DNA of 64,000 bases from assembly GCA_965226785.1 (NCBI GenBank), contig CBDDEC010000004.1, forward strand, positions 434,001-498,000, given 5' to 3'. This stretch comes from CBDDEC01 sp965226785. Lineage in GTDB: Bacteria > Chloroflexota > Dehalococcoidia > UBA2979. The position numbers and the translations under genes were made by a program. The notes under the pieces were generated by a model. It saw only the letters and a program-made list of their open reading frames with translations. It did no database searches and had not been told where the DNA came from. Shown here piece after piece: positions 1 through 7,883 of the stretch (within the stretch, counting starts at the first letter, position 1; each line of letters starts with the position of its first letter).

Positions 1-117
1 GGCGCCGGTCACCATGCAGATGCGTTCGGCGTATTTGTAGTTGAGTAGCCGTCGCGCATTGTCATCGACGGAGAACGCCCCGCCGATCGTGCGCTGGTCC
101 AGGGCGTACTCGGTCAT
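1..117 (-). CDS. Truncated gene, possible second ferritin-like subunit
   Basis: Only the first 39 codons lie in the window; the gene runs off the left edge. Its ATG overlaps the TGA of the upstream ferredoxin gene (ATGA), so it is almost certainly co-translated with it. The visible N-terminus contains a helix-like stretch LLNYKYAERICMVTGA whose Tyr-x-Glu-Arg pattern resembles the first metal-ligand helix of ferritin-like diiron proteins. With a clear diiron protein two genes upstream, a second ferritin-like subunit is a reasonable guess, but the fragment is too short to assign a family. Confidence 0.6.
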   Translation of the reverse strand, partial: MTEYALDQRTIGGAFSVDDNARRLLNYKYAERICMVTGA

Positions 118-437
118 GTCGTGCTCCCAGCCCGGCGCTCGATCACCGCCGACGCACGCGAGTCGACGGCGGTCTTCAACTCGCGGCCACGGTGAGCGAA
201 CTCATGCGCGCGTGTGACCGCCCGCTCGCGCTGCTCGGCGCTCGGCTGCACCTCCGGGTGCGAGGTGATGCAATCGATCGGGCAGAGCGGCATGCAGATG
301 TTGCAGTCAATGCACCACTCGTCCTCGACCACGTGGTGCCGATGCCCGGTCGAGAAATACTTGATCGCGCCCGTTGGGCACGCCAACCGGCAGAGCCCGC
401 AGTTGATGCAGGGTTCCAGCTCGATCCGGTAGGTCAT
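114..437 (-). CDS. 2x[4Fe-4S] ferredoxin
   Basis: A 107-residue electron carrier with two complete 4Fe-4S motifs, CINCGLCRLACP near residues 10-21 and CIDCNICMPLCP near residues 42-53, each of form CxxCxxCxxxCP. The tail after about residue 60 is charged and helical, longer than a minimal bacterial ferredoxin. Start chosen at the ATG giving MTYRIELEP, immediately before the first motif. It lies 22 bp after the diiron-protein gene and overlaps the next gene by ATGA. Inferred role: electron donor to the ferritin-like diiron protein(s) on either side or to the LLM monooxygenase of the same operon; the physiological partner is not shown by sequence. Confidence 0.9.
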   Translation of the reverse strand: MTYRIELEPCINCGLCRLACPTGAIKYFSTGHRHHVVEDEWCIDCNICMPLCPIDCITSHPEVQPSAEQRERAVTRAHEFAHRGRELKTAVDSRASAVIERRAGSTT

Positions 438-459
438 CCAGCGATCACGCGCACTCGGA

Positions 460-1347
460 TCAGTCGCCGGCGGCCGCGGTCGAAGCACCCGAAGGCGCCT
501 CGGGCTGCGCGTCAGGCTCGTAGCCGTCCGACAGCGGTCCGACCAGGACGGATGTCGCACGGTCGGTCTCGCCCTGCATGAAGTCGATCACCTCCGCCTT
601 CACCTCGGCAGAGACGTTGCGTCCGACGCGATCGCGCATCGCCTCGGTCATCGCCTGGGCGCGCATCGCGACCTGCTCGGCCTGCGGCTTGTCCTCGGCG
701 ATCTTCTTCAGGAACCAGTCGCCGATGGCGACGTGGACGACCTCGTCCGCCCAGTTGTAGTCGTAGACCAGCTCCATCATGTCGTCGCCGATGTGCTCGC
801 CGAGCCGGCTGACGCCCGAGAACAGCCGTAGCGCTGCGCCCTCGACCCCAACGTTTGTCGAGGAGAGGGACATCACCGGGTTGAGCTGGCGGATGCGCAT
901 GGCCTGCCGCTGCTCCTCGTTCATCTGGTCCCCGACGCTCGCGCCGGCCAGGGTGTCCGGGTACTCGCCCAGCGTGCCGCCGTACTCGAGCTCGAGCAGC
1001 TCCGTGCCGAGGCGTGCGTGGCGCACCTCGTCCCAGGTCTGGCGCACCATCGCGTGGATCAGGCCGTCCGGGACCACCTGGTCCTCCCAGCGGGCCACAT
1101 TACGGCCGAACGCATCGATGCCGGCATACTCCGCGCTGACGATCGAGGAGACCATCGCGCGCTTGTACTCCACGTCCTCCGGGTCCGAGATGATCAGCCG
1201 CTGCAGCACGTCCGCGCCGTAGTTCTCAGCGCCGCCGATCTTCTCGTCGAGGCGTTCGCGCTCCGCATCGTCGATCACCGCCATCGGGCGGTACTCGGGG
1301 TCGCGGACAGCGGGGTGGTCGTCGAGGAAAGTGGCAAGAATGCCCAT
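460..1347 (-). CDS. Ferritin-like diiron protein, putative oxygenase component
   Basis: About 295 residues with the ligand set of a carboxylate-bridged diiron four-helix bundle: Glu73 (SAEYAG), Glu107-x-x-His110 (DEVRH), Glu169 (VGVEG) and Glu202-x-x-His205 (DEVVH). This E, ExxH, E, ExxH pattern is shared by ferritin-like oxidases and oxygenases. The tail (last 25 residues) is Pro/Ala-rich and probably disordered. The start at MGILATFL is preceded by GGAGG at good spacing; an ATG 14 codons upstream gives a low-complexity extension without ribosome binding site. It is followed by ferredoxin and a possible second ferritin-like gene, so a multicomponent diiron oxygenase or hydroxylase is inferred. 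Substrate unknown. Confidence 0.75.
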   Translation of the reverse strand: MGILATFLDDHPAVRDPEYRPMAVIDDAERERLDEKIGGAENYGADVLQRLIISDPEDVEYKRAMVSSIVSAEYAGIDAFGRNVARWEDQVVPDGLIHAMVRQTWDEVRHARLGTELLELEYGGTLGEYPDTLAGASVGDQMNEEQRQAMRIRQLNPVMSLSSTNVGVEGAALRLFSGVSRLGEHIGDDMMELVYDYNWADEVVHVAIGDWFLKKIAEDKPQAEQVAMRAQAMTEAMRDRVGRNVSAEVKAEVIDFMQGETDRATSVLVGPLSDGYEPDAQPEAPSGASTAAAGD

Positions 1348-1465
1348 GCGAGCCTCCGGAGGGGCGCCGGGCGAGCCCGGCGACTGCAATCGATTGCCTG
1401 CCTGAACGATATTCGTCGGTGAGGTGAGCCGTCAAACTATCGCCGGCGCTCGGACCCGCTCCTGC

Positions 1466-2824
1466 TCACTCGCCTTCGCTGACGTCGATCCGCCCGAGCA
1501 CCTCCGCTGGATCGTAAACCGCGCCGTCCTTGACCACGGTGACGAGGTTGCGCGTCGCAGTGATGTCCTCCAGCGGGTCGCCATCGATCACGAGCACGTC
1601 GGCGACGCGCCCCGCCTCGAGCGTGCCCTGTTCGCCGTCGGCCCGCAGCACGCGCGCTGCGTCGAGGGTGGCCGCCTGCAGCACGTCCGCGTTCGTAAAG
1701 CCGTTGCTGGCGAGCAGTTCGAGCTCGCTGTGCAACGAGAAGCCCGGGTTGAGCGGCGGCACCGCACCGACGTCGGTGCTCGGCAGCACGCGCCCGCCGG
1801 CCGCGTGCACTCGATGCAAGAACTCAATCTGTGTAACCTGCGCAGCCGCCGCGATCGCGGGCGTCACCGGCTCGCTGGCTGGGGCCTCGCTGGCGGCCCG
1901 TGCGGCTTGCAGTTGCTCCCGCATCGCGGCTCGCTGGCGGTCGCGTTCGCGCATGATGCGCGGCCGGTACGCCTGTCCGGGGCGCTCCTCGTCGGTCGCG
2001 CTGACCAGCCCGCCGATCAGCACCGTGGTCGGACTGATCGCCACATCGCGCTCGACCAGCTGGCCGATGAAGTCGGTCACGTAGTCCGCTTCGAGATCAG
2101 CGTTGGCCCAGCCGTGGCTCAGCCACGACCAGTAGTCCCGGCGGCCGCCGTTCCCGCCTTCCCGCGTGTGCCGGTCCTCGGGCCGCGCGACATCCTGGTA
2201 GACGGTCGCGTGCACGAGCTCGAGGCAGTTGATCCCCAGCGCCACCGCCTCGCTCGCCCAGGTCCGTCCGAGGTGGCCCGTCACCGGGACGCGCCCGCCT
2301 GCGGCCTCGATCATCGGCCCGGCCAGGTCGGGGCGGAGCCCGGCGTAGAGCTTGATGCCGTCCACGCCGCGGTCGATCAGCTGGTTGATGTGCGCGACAC
2401 CCTCCTCGACGGTGGACTGCATCCACGTCAGTCCGCCCAGCGCGCCACCGAGGACAGACGGGTCGCCGTCCAGCAGGGGGCCATAGACGAAGAGGCGGGG
2501 CCCGATGCGCTCGCCCGCCGCGATCGCCGCGCGCATCGGTAGCGACTGATCGATGTCCGATCCCACATCGCGGACCGTCGTGATCCCCGTGCCCAGGAAG
2601 CTGTACAGCGAGTCATCGCTGCAGAGCTGCACATGAACGTGCATGTCGACGAGACCCGGCATCACGAAGCGCCCGCGTGCGTCGATCTGCTGCACACCGT
2701 CGGGCGGAGCGTCTGTCGAGGTGGAGACGATCCGCCCGTCCTCGATCAGGACGGTCGCGTCGTCCAGGGGTGCGTCGCGCGTCGCGTCCCAGACGCGTCC
2801 GCCGACGATCGCGAGTGCGGTCAC
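1466..2824 (-). CDS. Amidohydrolase, imidazolonepropionase-like
   Basis: A 452-residue metal-dependent hydrolase of the amidohydrolase superfamily. The N-terminal beta domain (about residues 1-55) is followed by the PGLVDMHVHV strand with metal ligands His62 and His64, later TGHLGR and LELVHAT histidines, and the STDVGA aspartate region; the C-terminus returns to the beta sandwich with GRVADVLVIDGDPLEDI. These are hallmarks of cytosolic enzymes hydrolysing cyclic amides, lactams or peptide-like bonds (imidazolonepropionase/prolidase-like branch). Start is a GTG at 2824, with only a weak upstream GAGG. It sits in a catabolic operon with SDR, LLM monooxygenase and diiron protein, so a ring-opening or amide-cleaving step is likely; substrate not assignable. 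Confidence 0.85.
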   Translation of the reverse strand: MTALAIVGGRVWDATRDAPLDDATVLIEDGRIVSTSTDAPPDGVQQIDARGRFVMPGLVDMHVHVQLCSDDSLYSFLGTGITTVRDVGSDIDQSLPMRAAIAAGERIGPRLFVYGPLLDGDPSVLGGALGGLTWMQSTVEEGVAHINQLIDRGVDGIKLYAGLRPDLAGPMIEAAGGRVPVTGHLGRTWASEAVALGINCLELVHATVYQDVARPEDRHTREGGNGGRRDYWSWLSHGWANADLEADYVTDFIGQLVERDVAISPTTVLIGGLVSATDEERPGQAYRPRIMRERDRQRAAMREQLQAARAASEAPASEPVTPAIAAAAQVTQIEFLHRVHAAGGRVLPSTDVGAVPPLNPGFSLHSELELLASNGFTNADVLQAATLDAARVLRADGEQGTLEAGRVADVLVIDGDPLEDITATRNLVTVVKDGAVYDPAEVLGRIDVSEGE

Positions 2825-2825
2825 C

Positions 2826-2860
2826 CTAGACCTCGTGGTTGCATCTAGAACTCGTGGTTG
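2826..2860. repeat. Imperfect 16-bp tandem repeat at a gene junction
   Basis: CTAGACCTCGTGGTTG (2826-2841) and CTAGAACTCGTGGTTG (2845-2860) differ at one base and are 19 bp apart. The right copy holds the last codons and TAG of the small gene at 2845-3192; the left copy is a duplicate of that 3' end in the gap before the amidohydrolase GTG. It looks like a recent slippage duplication. Confidence 0.75.
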
Positions 2861-3192
2861 ATCGCCGGCTCAAGCGTGTACTCGTAGTAGGTGATGGCCT
2901 CGGACACGGCTAAGTGGTCGCGAATGAACTCGATCTCCGGTTTCTTCGCCATCACCGAGTCGAGCTTGAGGTTTGCGCCGAGGTTCGGCCAGCGCATCAC
3001 CGCCGGCATCTTCCGACCCGGGCGAGGCTCGATCGTCTCCTCGAGCATGTCGGGCTTGTGCGTCAGTTGGTACAGGTATGCATCCGCGAGGATCTTGACC
3101 GCGTCTGTCCCCTGGCCCTCGCGCATGTGCTGGTAGGCGTTCTCGATCTGCGCGCGCAGATCGCCGTCCTGGATCTCGTCGGGCTTGGCCAT
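2845..3192 (-). CDS. Conserved-looking small protein of unknown function
   Basis: A 115-residue soluble protein beginning MAKPDEIQDGDLR, with a helical N-terminal half and a YYEYTLEPAINHEF tail. I do not recognise the family. It starts 58 bp after the LLM monooxygenase gene and ends 20 bp before the amidohydrolase GTG, so it belongs to the same leftward operon. An upstream in-frame ATG would add only five residues. There is no signal peptide, membrane segment or cysteine motif. A small accessory subunit of a neighbouring enzyme is possible, without direct evidence. Confidence 0.65.
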   Translation of the reverse strand: MAKPDEIQDGDLRAQIENAYQHMREGQGTDAVKILADAYLYQLTHKPDMLEETIEPRPGRKMPAVMRWPNLGANLKLDSVMAKKPEIEFIRDHLAVSEAITYYEYTLEPAINHEF

Positions 3193-3250
3193 GGCGCGTC
3201 TCCACACTGGCGCGAACGCCGCCCGGCGCCCGCGCGTGTTCTCGTCGAGG

Positions 3251-4500
3251 CTAGATCGAGGAGTTGATCGGGAACTCGACCCCGGCCAACTGCTCCTCGC
3301 GCCACGACCGGTGGACGGTCTCGTGCCGCTCCTTGAACTCGGGCATCACCTTCGTCCCGAACTCCTGGATCGACTCCATGATGTGCTCGTGCTTCCGGTC
3401 ACCCGCCTGCGCCACGAAGATCATCGTGTCCAGGTGCTGATCCTCGTAGAGCTTGAGCGTCTCGCGCACGCTGTCCACCGTGCCGATGGCGTTGCCGGAG
3501 CGTGCGGCGGGGTAGAGGGCGCGCTGCACCTCCTCCTCCGGCTCGCCCTCGCGGATCTGCGTCTCGGTCAGGAAGCCACCGCGAGCCGCCTGCACCTCGG
3601 CCGCACCCTCCGAGGAGGAGTCGCGGTACTGCTTGTAGAGGTTCTGCGTGCCCGGCTGGTGCTTTCCGCCCGTCGCCGGGTTGTAGTAATAGCCCAGCGA
3701 GTAGGAGAAGAACCCGGGGCCGCCCGCGGAGCGCTTCAGCGCCTCCTCGTCGCTCGGTCCGATCATGAAGGTGTTCAGCACTGCCAGCGCCGGGTTGATG
3801 GCCTGCCCGATCGGCATGCACTCCTCGCGCACGAGCCGGTAGTATTCGTTCGCGCGATCGCCCAGCTCCTCCGGCGTCTCGAACCCGAAGCCCAGCGAAC
3901 CCATCCCGAAGCGTGCCGCCACCATCGTCGTCTCGCGCCTCGACGCGGCCACCCATAGCGGCGGGTGCGGCTTCTGGCGAGGCTTCGGCACCACGTTGCG
4001 CGAAGGCATCGAGAAGAACTCGCCCTCGAAGCCGTCGTACGGCTCCTGGGTCATCATCTTCGTGATCTCGCGCGTGGACTCCTCCCACATCGCCTTCTTC
4101 ATCCCGCGCTCGACATCGAAGCCGCCCAGCTCCATGTCGGACGCGGACTCGCCCGTGCCGAACTCCACGCGACCATCCGAAAGCAGGTCGAGCGCCGAGA
4201 TGCGCTCCGCGATGCGCGCCGGGTGGTTGTAGTTCGGCGGCGTCAGCACGATGCCATGGCCGAGGCGAATGTTCTTCGTGCGTTGCGACAGTGCCGCCAT
4301 CATCAGCTCAGGCGCCGAGGAGTGTGAGTACTCCTCGAGGAAGTGGTGTTCCACCTCGAACACGTAGTCAAAGCCAGGGAGTCAGCGAGTTCGACCTGGT
4401 CCAGCATCTCGTTGTAGATGCGGAACTCCGCCTCCTCGTCCCACGTCTCATCGTCGTACTGCTTCGGGAGTTGGAGTTCGTAGAACAGTCCGAATTTCAT
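3251..4500 (-). CDS. LLM-class flavin-dependent monooxygenase, frameshifted
   Basis: Bacterial luciferase-like TIM-barrel monooxygenase using reduced FMN or F420. Translation from the ATG at 4500 gives MKFGLFYELQLPK and ...VELADSL; the frame is then lost. The other frame continues FEVEHHFLEEYSHSSAPE, a family-typical core with the EHH motif. One missing C in the plus-strand run at 4374-4375 (a GGG read as GG on the coding strand) separates them; restoring it gives LADSLGFDYVFEVEHHF and a 416-residue protein of normal length. An end-to-end open downstream part with no further damage suggests a sequence error or a very recent mutation. The gene follows an SDR by 124 bp and is followed by a small protein and an amidohydrolase. 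Confidence 0.85.
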
Positions 4501-4624
4501 GCCGTGGTTCGCCTTCGCTTCGCCATCGCGGGCCGGTGGGACATCGTTTGCAACGCTCGCCTCATCCTGTTCGCCGCCCCTCGCGCTGTCAAGAGATCGG
4601 TCAGGATGGCCGCCGCACATCGAT

Positions 4625-5491
4625 TTAGCCGGCTGCGCCGAACGGTGGCGGCGGAGTTGGCGACCGATCCTCGAGGATGTCCTGCATCCGCACCTCGACC
4701 CGTTCCTTGATTTGCGGGTGCGTCAGGATATAGAACCGCTCGTCCCGGATCGCCTCGAGCACGATCGCCCCCACCTCATCTGGCGGCATGCCTTCGTCGA
4801 GGAAGCGCGCCTCCATCTCCGCCCGCAGCGCCGTCACCTGCTCCTCGTTGTCGCGCTCGTCGCGCAGGTCCGCCGGCCGGTTGCGCTCTGCCGAAATGAT
4901 GTGCGTCGCGATCATCCCCGGGCACAGCACCGAGGCTCCGATCGGCGCGCCGCTGTTCTGCAGGTCGTAGTAGAGCCCCTCGGTCAGCCGCGTCACCGCA
5001 TGCTTCGACAGGCCGTACACCGATCCCGGCCCCGTCGACAGCCCCAGCACCGACGACGTGTTCACCACGTGGCCGGGCTCGCCCCCCTCGATCATCCGAG
5101 GCACGAACGCCTGCAGGCCATGTACCACGCCCATCAGGTTCACCCCGAGCGTCCACGCCCAATCGTTCTCGCTCGCGGCCCAGACGCCCTCGCCGCCGCC
5201 CCCACCGCCGGACACCCCGGCGTTGTTGCAGAGCACGTGCACCGCACCAAAACGCTCGTACGCGGCGTCCGCCAGCGCCTCCACCGACGCCAGGCTCGAG
5301 ACATCCGTCTGCGCCGCCAGCACCTCGGCGCCGCTCTCTACCAACTCCCGCTCCGCGATCGCGAGCGGCTCCCGCTCGATGTCCGCCAGGACGAGCTTCA
5401 TCCCCGCCTCGCCAAACCGCCCGGCCAACCCCCGCCCGATCCCACTCGCGGCCCCGGTCACCACAGCGACTCTTCCAGCGAACTCATTCAT
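4625..5491 (-). CDS. SDR-family NAD(P)-dependent oxidoreductase
   Basis: A 288-residue classical short-chain dehydrogenase: TGAASGIG cofactor motif at residues 12-19, NNAG at 89-92, catalytic Ser near 146-147 and YxxxK at Tyr159/Lys163. After the core is a roughly 60-residue tail ending in a Pro-rich segment; the same kind of tail (AIRDE-FYILTH, then RMxxILExRxPxP) recurs in the SDR at 27864-28736, so they are paralogues. Start placed at MNEFAGRV; longer in-frame starts add an unlikely 34 residues. It is the first gene of the leftward catabolic operon, and three AGATT-type repeats lie just upstream. Likely oxidises a hydroxyl or reduces a carbonyl of the pathway substrate. Confidence 0.85.
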   Translation of the reverse strand: MNEFAGRVAVVTGAASGIGRGLAGRFGEAGMKLVLADIEREPLAIAERELVESGAEVLAAQTDVSSLASVEALADAAYERFGAVHVLCNNAGVSGGGGGGEGVWAASENDWAWTLGVNLMGVVHGLQAFVPRMIEGGEPGHVVNTSSVLGLSTGPGSVYGLSKHAVTRLTEGLYYDLQNSGAPIGASVLCPGMIATHIISAERNRPADLRDERDNEEQVTALRAEMEARFLDEGMPPDEVGAIVLEAIRDERFYILTHPQIKERVEVRMQDILEDRSPTPPPPFGAAG

Positions 5492-5502
5492 GGACTCAAA
5501 TC

Positions 5503-5524
5503 TCCCTGGAATCTCCATAAATCT
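5503..5524 (-). promoter_or_regulatory. AGATT direct repeats upstream of SDR
   Basis: On the minus strand AGATTT, AGATTC and AGATTT occur at 10- and 11-bp spacing (plus-strand AAATCT/GAATCT/AAATCT at about 5499-5524), 8-33 bp upstream of the SDR ATG. The same helical-turn-spaced motif recurs at 24732-24748 and 24823-24842. An activator or repressor site is inferred; no regulator is identified. Confidence 0.35.
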
Positions 5525-5737
5525 TCGTGAAGTATAGAAAATGGTCGTTTCGACCAGTCTATGAGACGAATTATTGCCTAAATGAAGTACCAACGGCGTT
5601 CAATGGACGTCACACGGTCAGTTGGTAGTTCCGTGGCGAGTCCTACAACAGGGCGGGCAGTGTTTGGAATCACGGTCGCTGGCGGCAGCCGTAATTAGGG
5701 TGCACCGCTGGCGGTGGCCCACCGAGGGAAAGACTAT

Positions 5738-5824
5738 ATGCAAGGGCGCGACTACAGGTCGCGAATGATGGGCTCGCAGATCCCACTCCGCGGCGCCCTC
5801 GTAGATATTGATGACGAGGTTTGA
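5738..5824 (+). pseudogene. Decayed duplicate of substrate-binding protein leader
   Basis: A 28-codon reading frame, preceded by GAGGGA, that matches the start of the solute-binding protein 198 bp downstream: both encode Asp/Asn-Tyr-x-Ser-Arg-Met-Met-Gly-Ser and then an Arg-Gly-Ala-Leu segment. After that match it diverges and stops at TGA 5822-5824, before the hydrophobic part and lipobox. Upstream DNA also aligns with the working leader. Best read as the residue of a tandem duplication of promoter, leader and signal-peptide start. It could still be translated as a short peptide. Confidence 0.6.
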
Positions 5825-5849
5825 CAAAGCCTTGGTAGATCCCTACAAG
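5821..5849 (+). promoter_or_regulatory. Sigma-70-type promoter of ABC operon
   Basis: TTGACA (5821-5826), a perfect -35 consensus, is followed after 17 bp by TACAAG (5844-5849; four of six matches to TATAAT). Predicted transcription begins near 5856, giving an approximately 80-nt GC-rich leader before the ATG at 5936. The corresponding -35 of the decayed upstream copy reads CACACG, so that copy has lost this element. Confidence 0.55.
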
Positions 5850-5935
5850 GAGCCAAGACAGGTGGGATCGCAATCGCCGGTGGTGTGCCGTACGGGGGCA
5901 CGCTTGCTGCTGGCGATCACCCGGAGGGAAGATCA

Positions 5936-7729
5936 ATGGACGAGCGCAACTACTGGTCGCGCATGATGGGCTCGCGCATTTCTCGTCGCGGCGCTCTTCG
6001 TGGCGCTGGCGTCGGTGCGGCCGGCCTGGCCGGTGCAGCCCTGATTGGCTGCGGCGACGACGATGACGACGACGACGATGACGGCGGTGGTGGCGGAGGC
6101 GGTGGCGGCGGAACGCCAGCTCCGACGGCCGCTCCGTCTGCAACCGTTGACCCGAACGCGGTCAAGCGCGGCGGCACGTTTAAGCAGGCGACGGTCACAG
6201 TCGCCCCGCACTACAGCACGCTGCACCCCGGTGCGGATCCGTCATACATCAACACGTTCCGCCGGCAGAACTACTACCGGCGCCTCTGGCACACGCGTGG
6301 CGGGCTGGGTCTCGACCCGGCTGAGCTGACGAATCTCGACCTCGCTGAGTCGATCGAGCGACCGAGCGAGACTGAGGTGATCGTCAAGGTCATCAACACG
6401 CCGTGGCAGAACCAGCCGCAGAGCGACTCCAACGATACGGTCGGCCAGCGTGACTACGTGGCCTCGGACACCGTCGAGCGGTTGAAGTTCATGCAGGCGG
6501 TCGCCGACACGAACGCCTCCGTGAACACCTTCATCGCGAGTGACCTGATCGACGTGGAGGCGATTGACGACACGACGATCAGGTTCACGACGGCGCTGCC
6601 GGCGGCGTTCTTCGAGGAGGAGTCCGACGGCGTCGCGTTCCGCAGCGGTGAGCTGCCGCGCGAAATGCTCGACGAGGAGATCCTCAAGAACCACATTCCG
6701 ATCGGCAACGGGCCGTATATGTACGACGACGGCCAGGCGTCCTCCTTCGAGCACGCCGTGCCCAACCCGACGTATGTGGATCCGAGTGGGGATGATCGTC
6801 CCTACCTCGACAAGCGGGAGCTCACCATCGTCCCCGACGAGATCGCCCGCGAGACGGCGTTCCGCGCGAACCAGATCGACCAGATGTGGTTCACGGACGT
6901 TCGACAGGCGGACACGATCGAGGGCGACCTGGGCGCCGATATCGATCGCATCACCTACCCGTCGCAGAGTGGTCAGGCCTTGATCCTGAACATTCGCCGT
7001 GACCCGTGGAAGGATGAGCGCGCCCGCCGTGCGGTGCACCTGGGCATCAACGTGCAGCGCGTGATCGACACCATCTGGTTCGGTGACGCTCGCCGCGGCT
7101 GGTACTTCGCGGAGCCGGTGACGACTCGGTTCCCGATCGGGTACCCCGGCGTTGAGGACATCATTTTCTACGACCCGGCGGAGGCGGCGAAGCTCGTCGC
7201 AGCCGTCAAGTCGGCTGGTGTCTACAACGACGAAGAGATGACGATGTTCCTCCCGGTGGAGGCACAGACGTGGGTCGACTCGGGCGTCCTCGAGATCGAG
7301 GACCTCAACACGATTGGCTTCAACGTCGTGTCCGAGCCGCTGCCGAGGAACATCTACCTCGGACGGTCCGGGAACAAGCCGCGGGATGACCCGAGCGGCT
7401 CGTCCGACTTCGACATCACGATGACGATCAACCTGGCCTACCACCACGCCACGTCCCAGACGTCTTCGTTCTGGAACAACGGCGCGCTGGAGGACGCGGA
7501 GATCGACGACATCGTGGTGCAGATCAGCAGCACCCTCGACACCGAGGAGCGCGCTGCGCTGTCCAACCGCTTCGAGCGGCTGTTGGCAGAGAAGGCCGCG
7601 AACTTCGTGCCGATCCTTACGGGGAACAGCCACACGGGCTACTACAACTACGTGAAGGGCGCGGACTTCGAGATGTCGTCAGACGGCGTCAGCAACACGC
7701 AGCAGCTGAACTTCTGGCTCGACACCTAG
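5936..7729 (+). CDS. ABC transporter solute-binding lipoprotein (family 5-like)
   Basis: A 597-residue extracytoplasmic binding protein of the peptide/nickel/opine class (SBP family 5-like). The N-terminus has a Tat-like twin-Arg segment (SRISRRGALRG), a hydrophobic stretch and lipobox LIGC; the lipidated Cys is followed by Gly, nine consecutive Asp and ten consecutive Gly, then a Pro/Ala/Thr linker before the folded domain starts at KRGGTFKQA. Start at MDERNYW is supported by CCGGAGGG; an upstream ATG is not. Two permeases follow after a strong hairpin, so it captures substrate for that importer; no ATPase is encoded here. Ligand unknown: oligopeptide-like importers of this class also take up other organic solutes. 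Confidence 0.88.
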   Translation: MDERNYWSRMMGSRISRRGALRGAGVGAAGLAGAALIGCGDDDDDDDDDGGGGGGGGGGTPAPTAAPSATVDPNAVKRGGTFKQATVTVAPHYSTLHPGADPSYINTFRRQNYYRRLWHTRGGLGLDPAELTNLDLAESIERPSETEVIVKVINTPWQNQPQSDSNDTVGQRDYVASDTVERLKFMQAVADTNASVNTFIASDLIDVEAIDDTTIRFTTALPAAFFEEESDGVAFRSGELPREMLDEEILKNHIPIGNGPYMYDDGQASSFEHAVPNPTYVDPSGDDRPYLDKRELTIVPDEIARETAFRANQIDQMWFTDVRQADTIEGDLGADIDRITYPSQSGQALILNIRRDPWKDERARRAVHLGINVQRVIDTIWFGDARRGWYFAEPVTTRFPIGYPGVEDIIFYDPAEAAKLVAAVKSAGVYNDEEMTMFLPVEAQTWVDSGVLEIEDLNTIGFNVVSEPLPRNIYLGRSGNKPRDDPSGSSDFDITMTINLAYHHATSQTSSFWNNGALEDAEIDDIVVQISSTLDTEERAALSNRFERLLAEKAANFVPILTGNSHTGYYNYVKGADFEMSSDGVSNTQQLNFWLDT

Positions 7730-7786
7730 AGCCAGAGGTCTGCTGAGCGTGGGGCTGGGTCCCGAAGGGAACAGTAGTAAGTAGTA

Positions 7787-7826
7787 GCAGGGCCGGGCGT
7801 CGCCTCCTCGCGACGCCCGGCCCTGC
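7787..7826 (+). terminator. Strong intercistronic hairpin
   Basis: A perfect 16-bp stem (7787-7802 paired with 7811-7826) with an 8-nt loop lies between the binding-protein stop and the first permease. No U-tract follows, so it may act as a partial terminator or 3'-end stabiliser that keeps binding-protein mRNA in excess over permease mRNA, a common arrangement in ABC importer operons. Confidence 0.75.
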
Positions 7827-7883
7827 TCATTACTGCTCCGACCGGTCGCCCGACGAGCGCTCGAACCACCAAGGGAGAACGCA

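Larger units (their letters stand above)
5492..5935. other. Divergent intergenic region with duplicated leader
   Basis: This 444-bp gap lies between the leftward SDR operon and the rightward ABC transporter operon. It holds the AGATT direct repeats next to the SDR start (5503-5524), then two tandem versions of one unit: a decayed copy at about 5610-5824 and the working copy at about 5821-6010. Each consists of a promoter-like stretch with TTGGTAG, a GC-rich structured leader, a GAGGGA ribosome binding site and an ATG followed by a signal-peptide coding start. Nothing else coding is seen on either strand. Confidence 0.6.
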
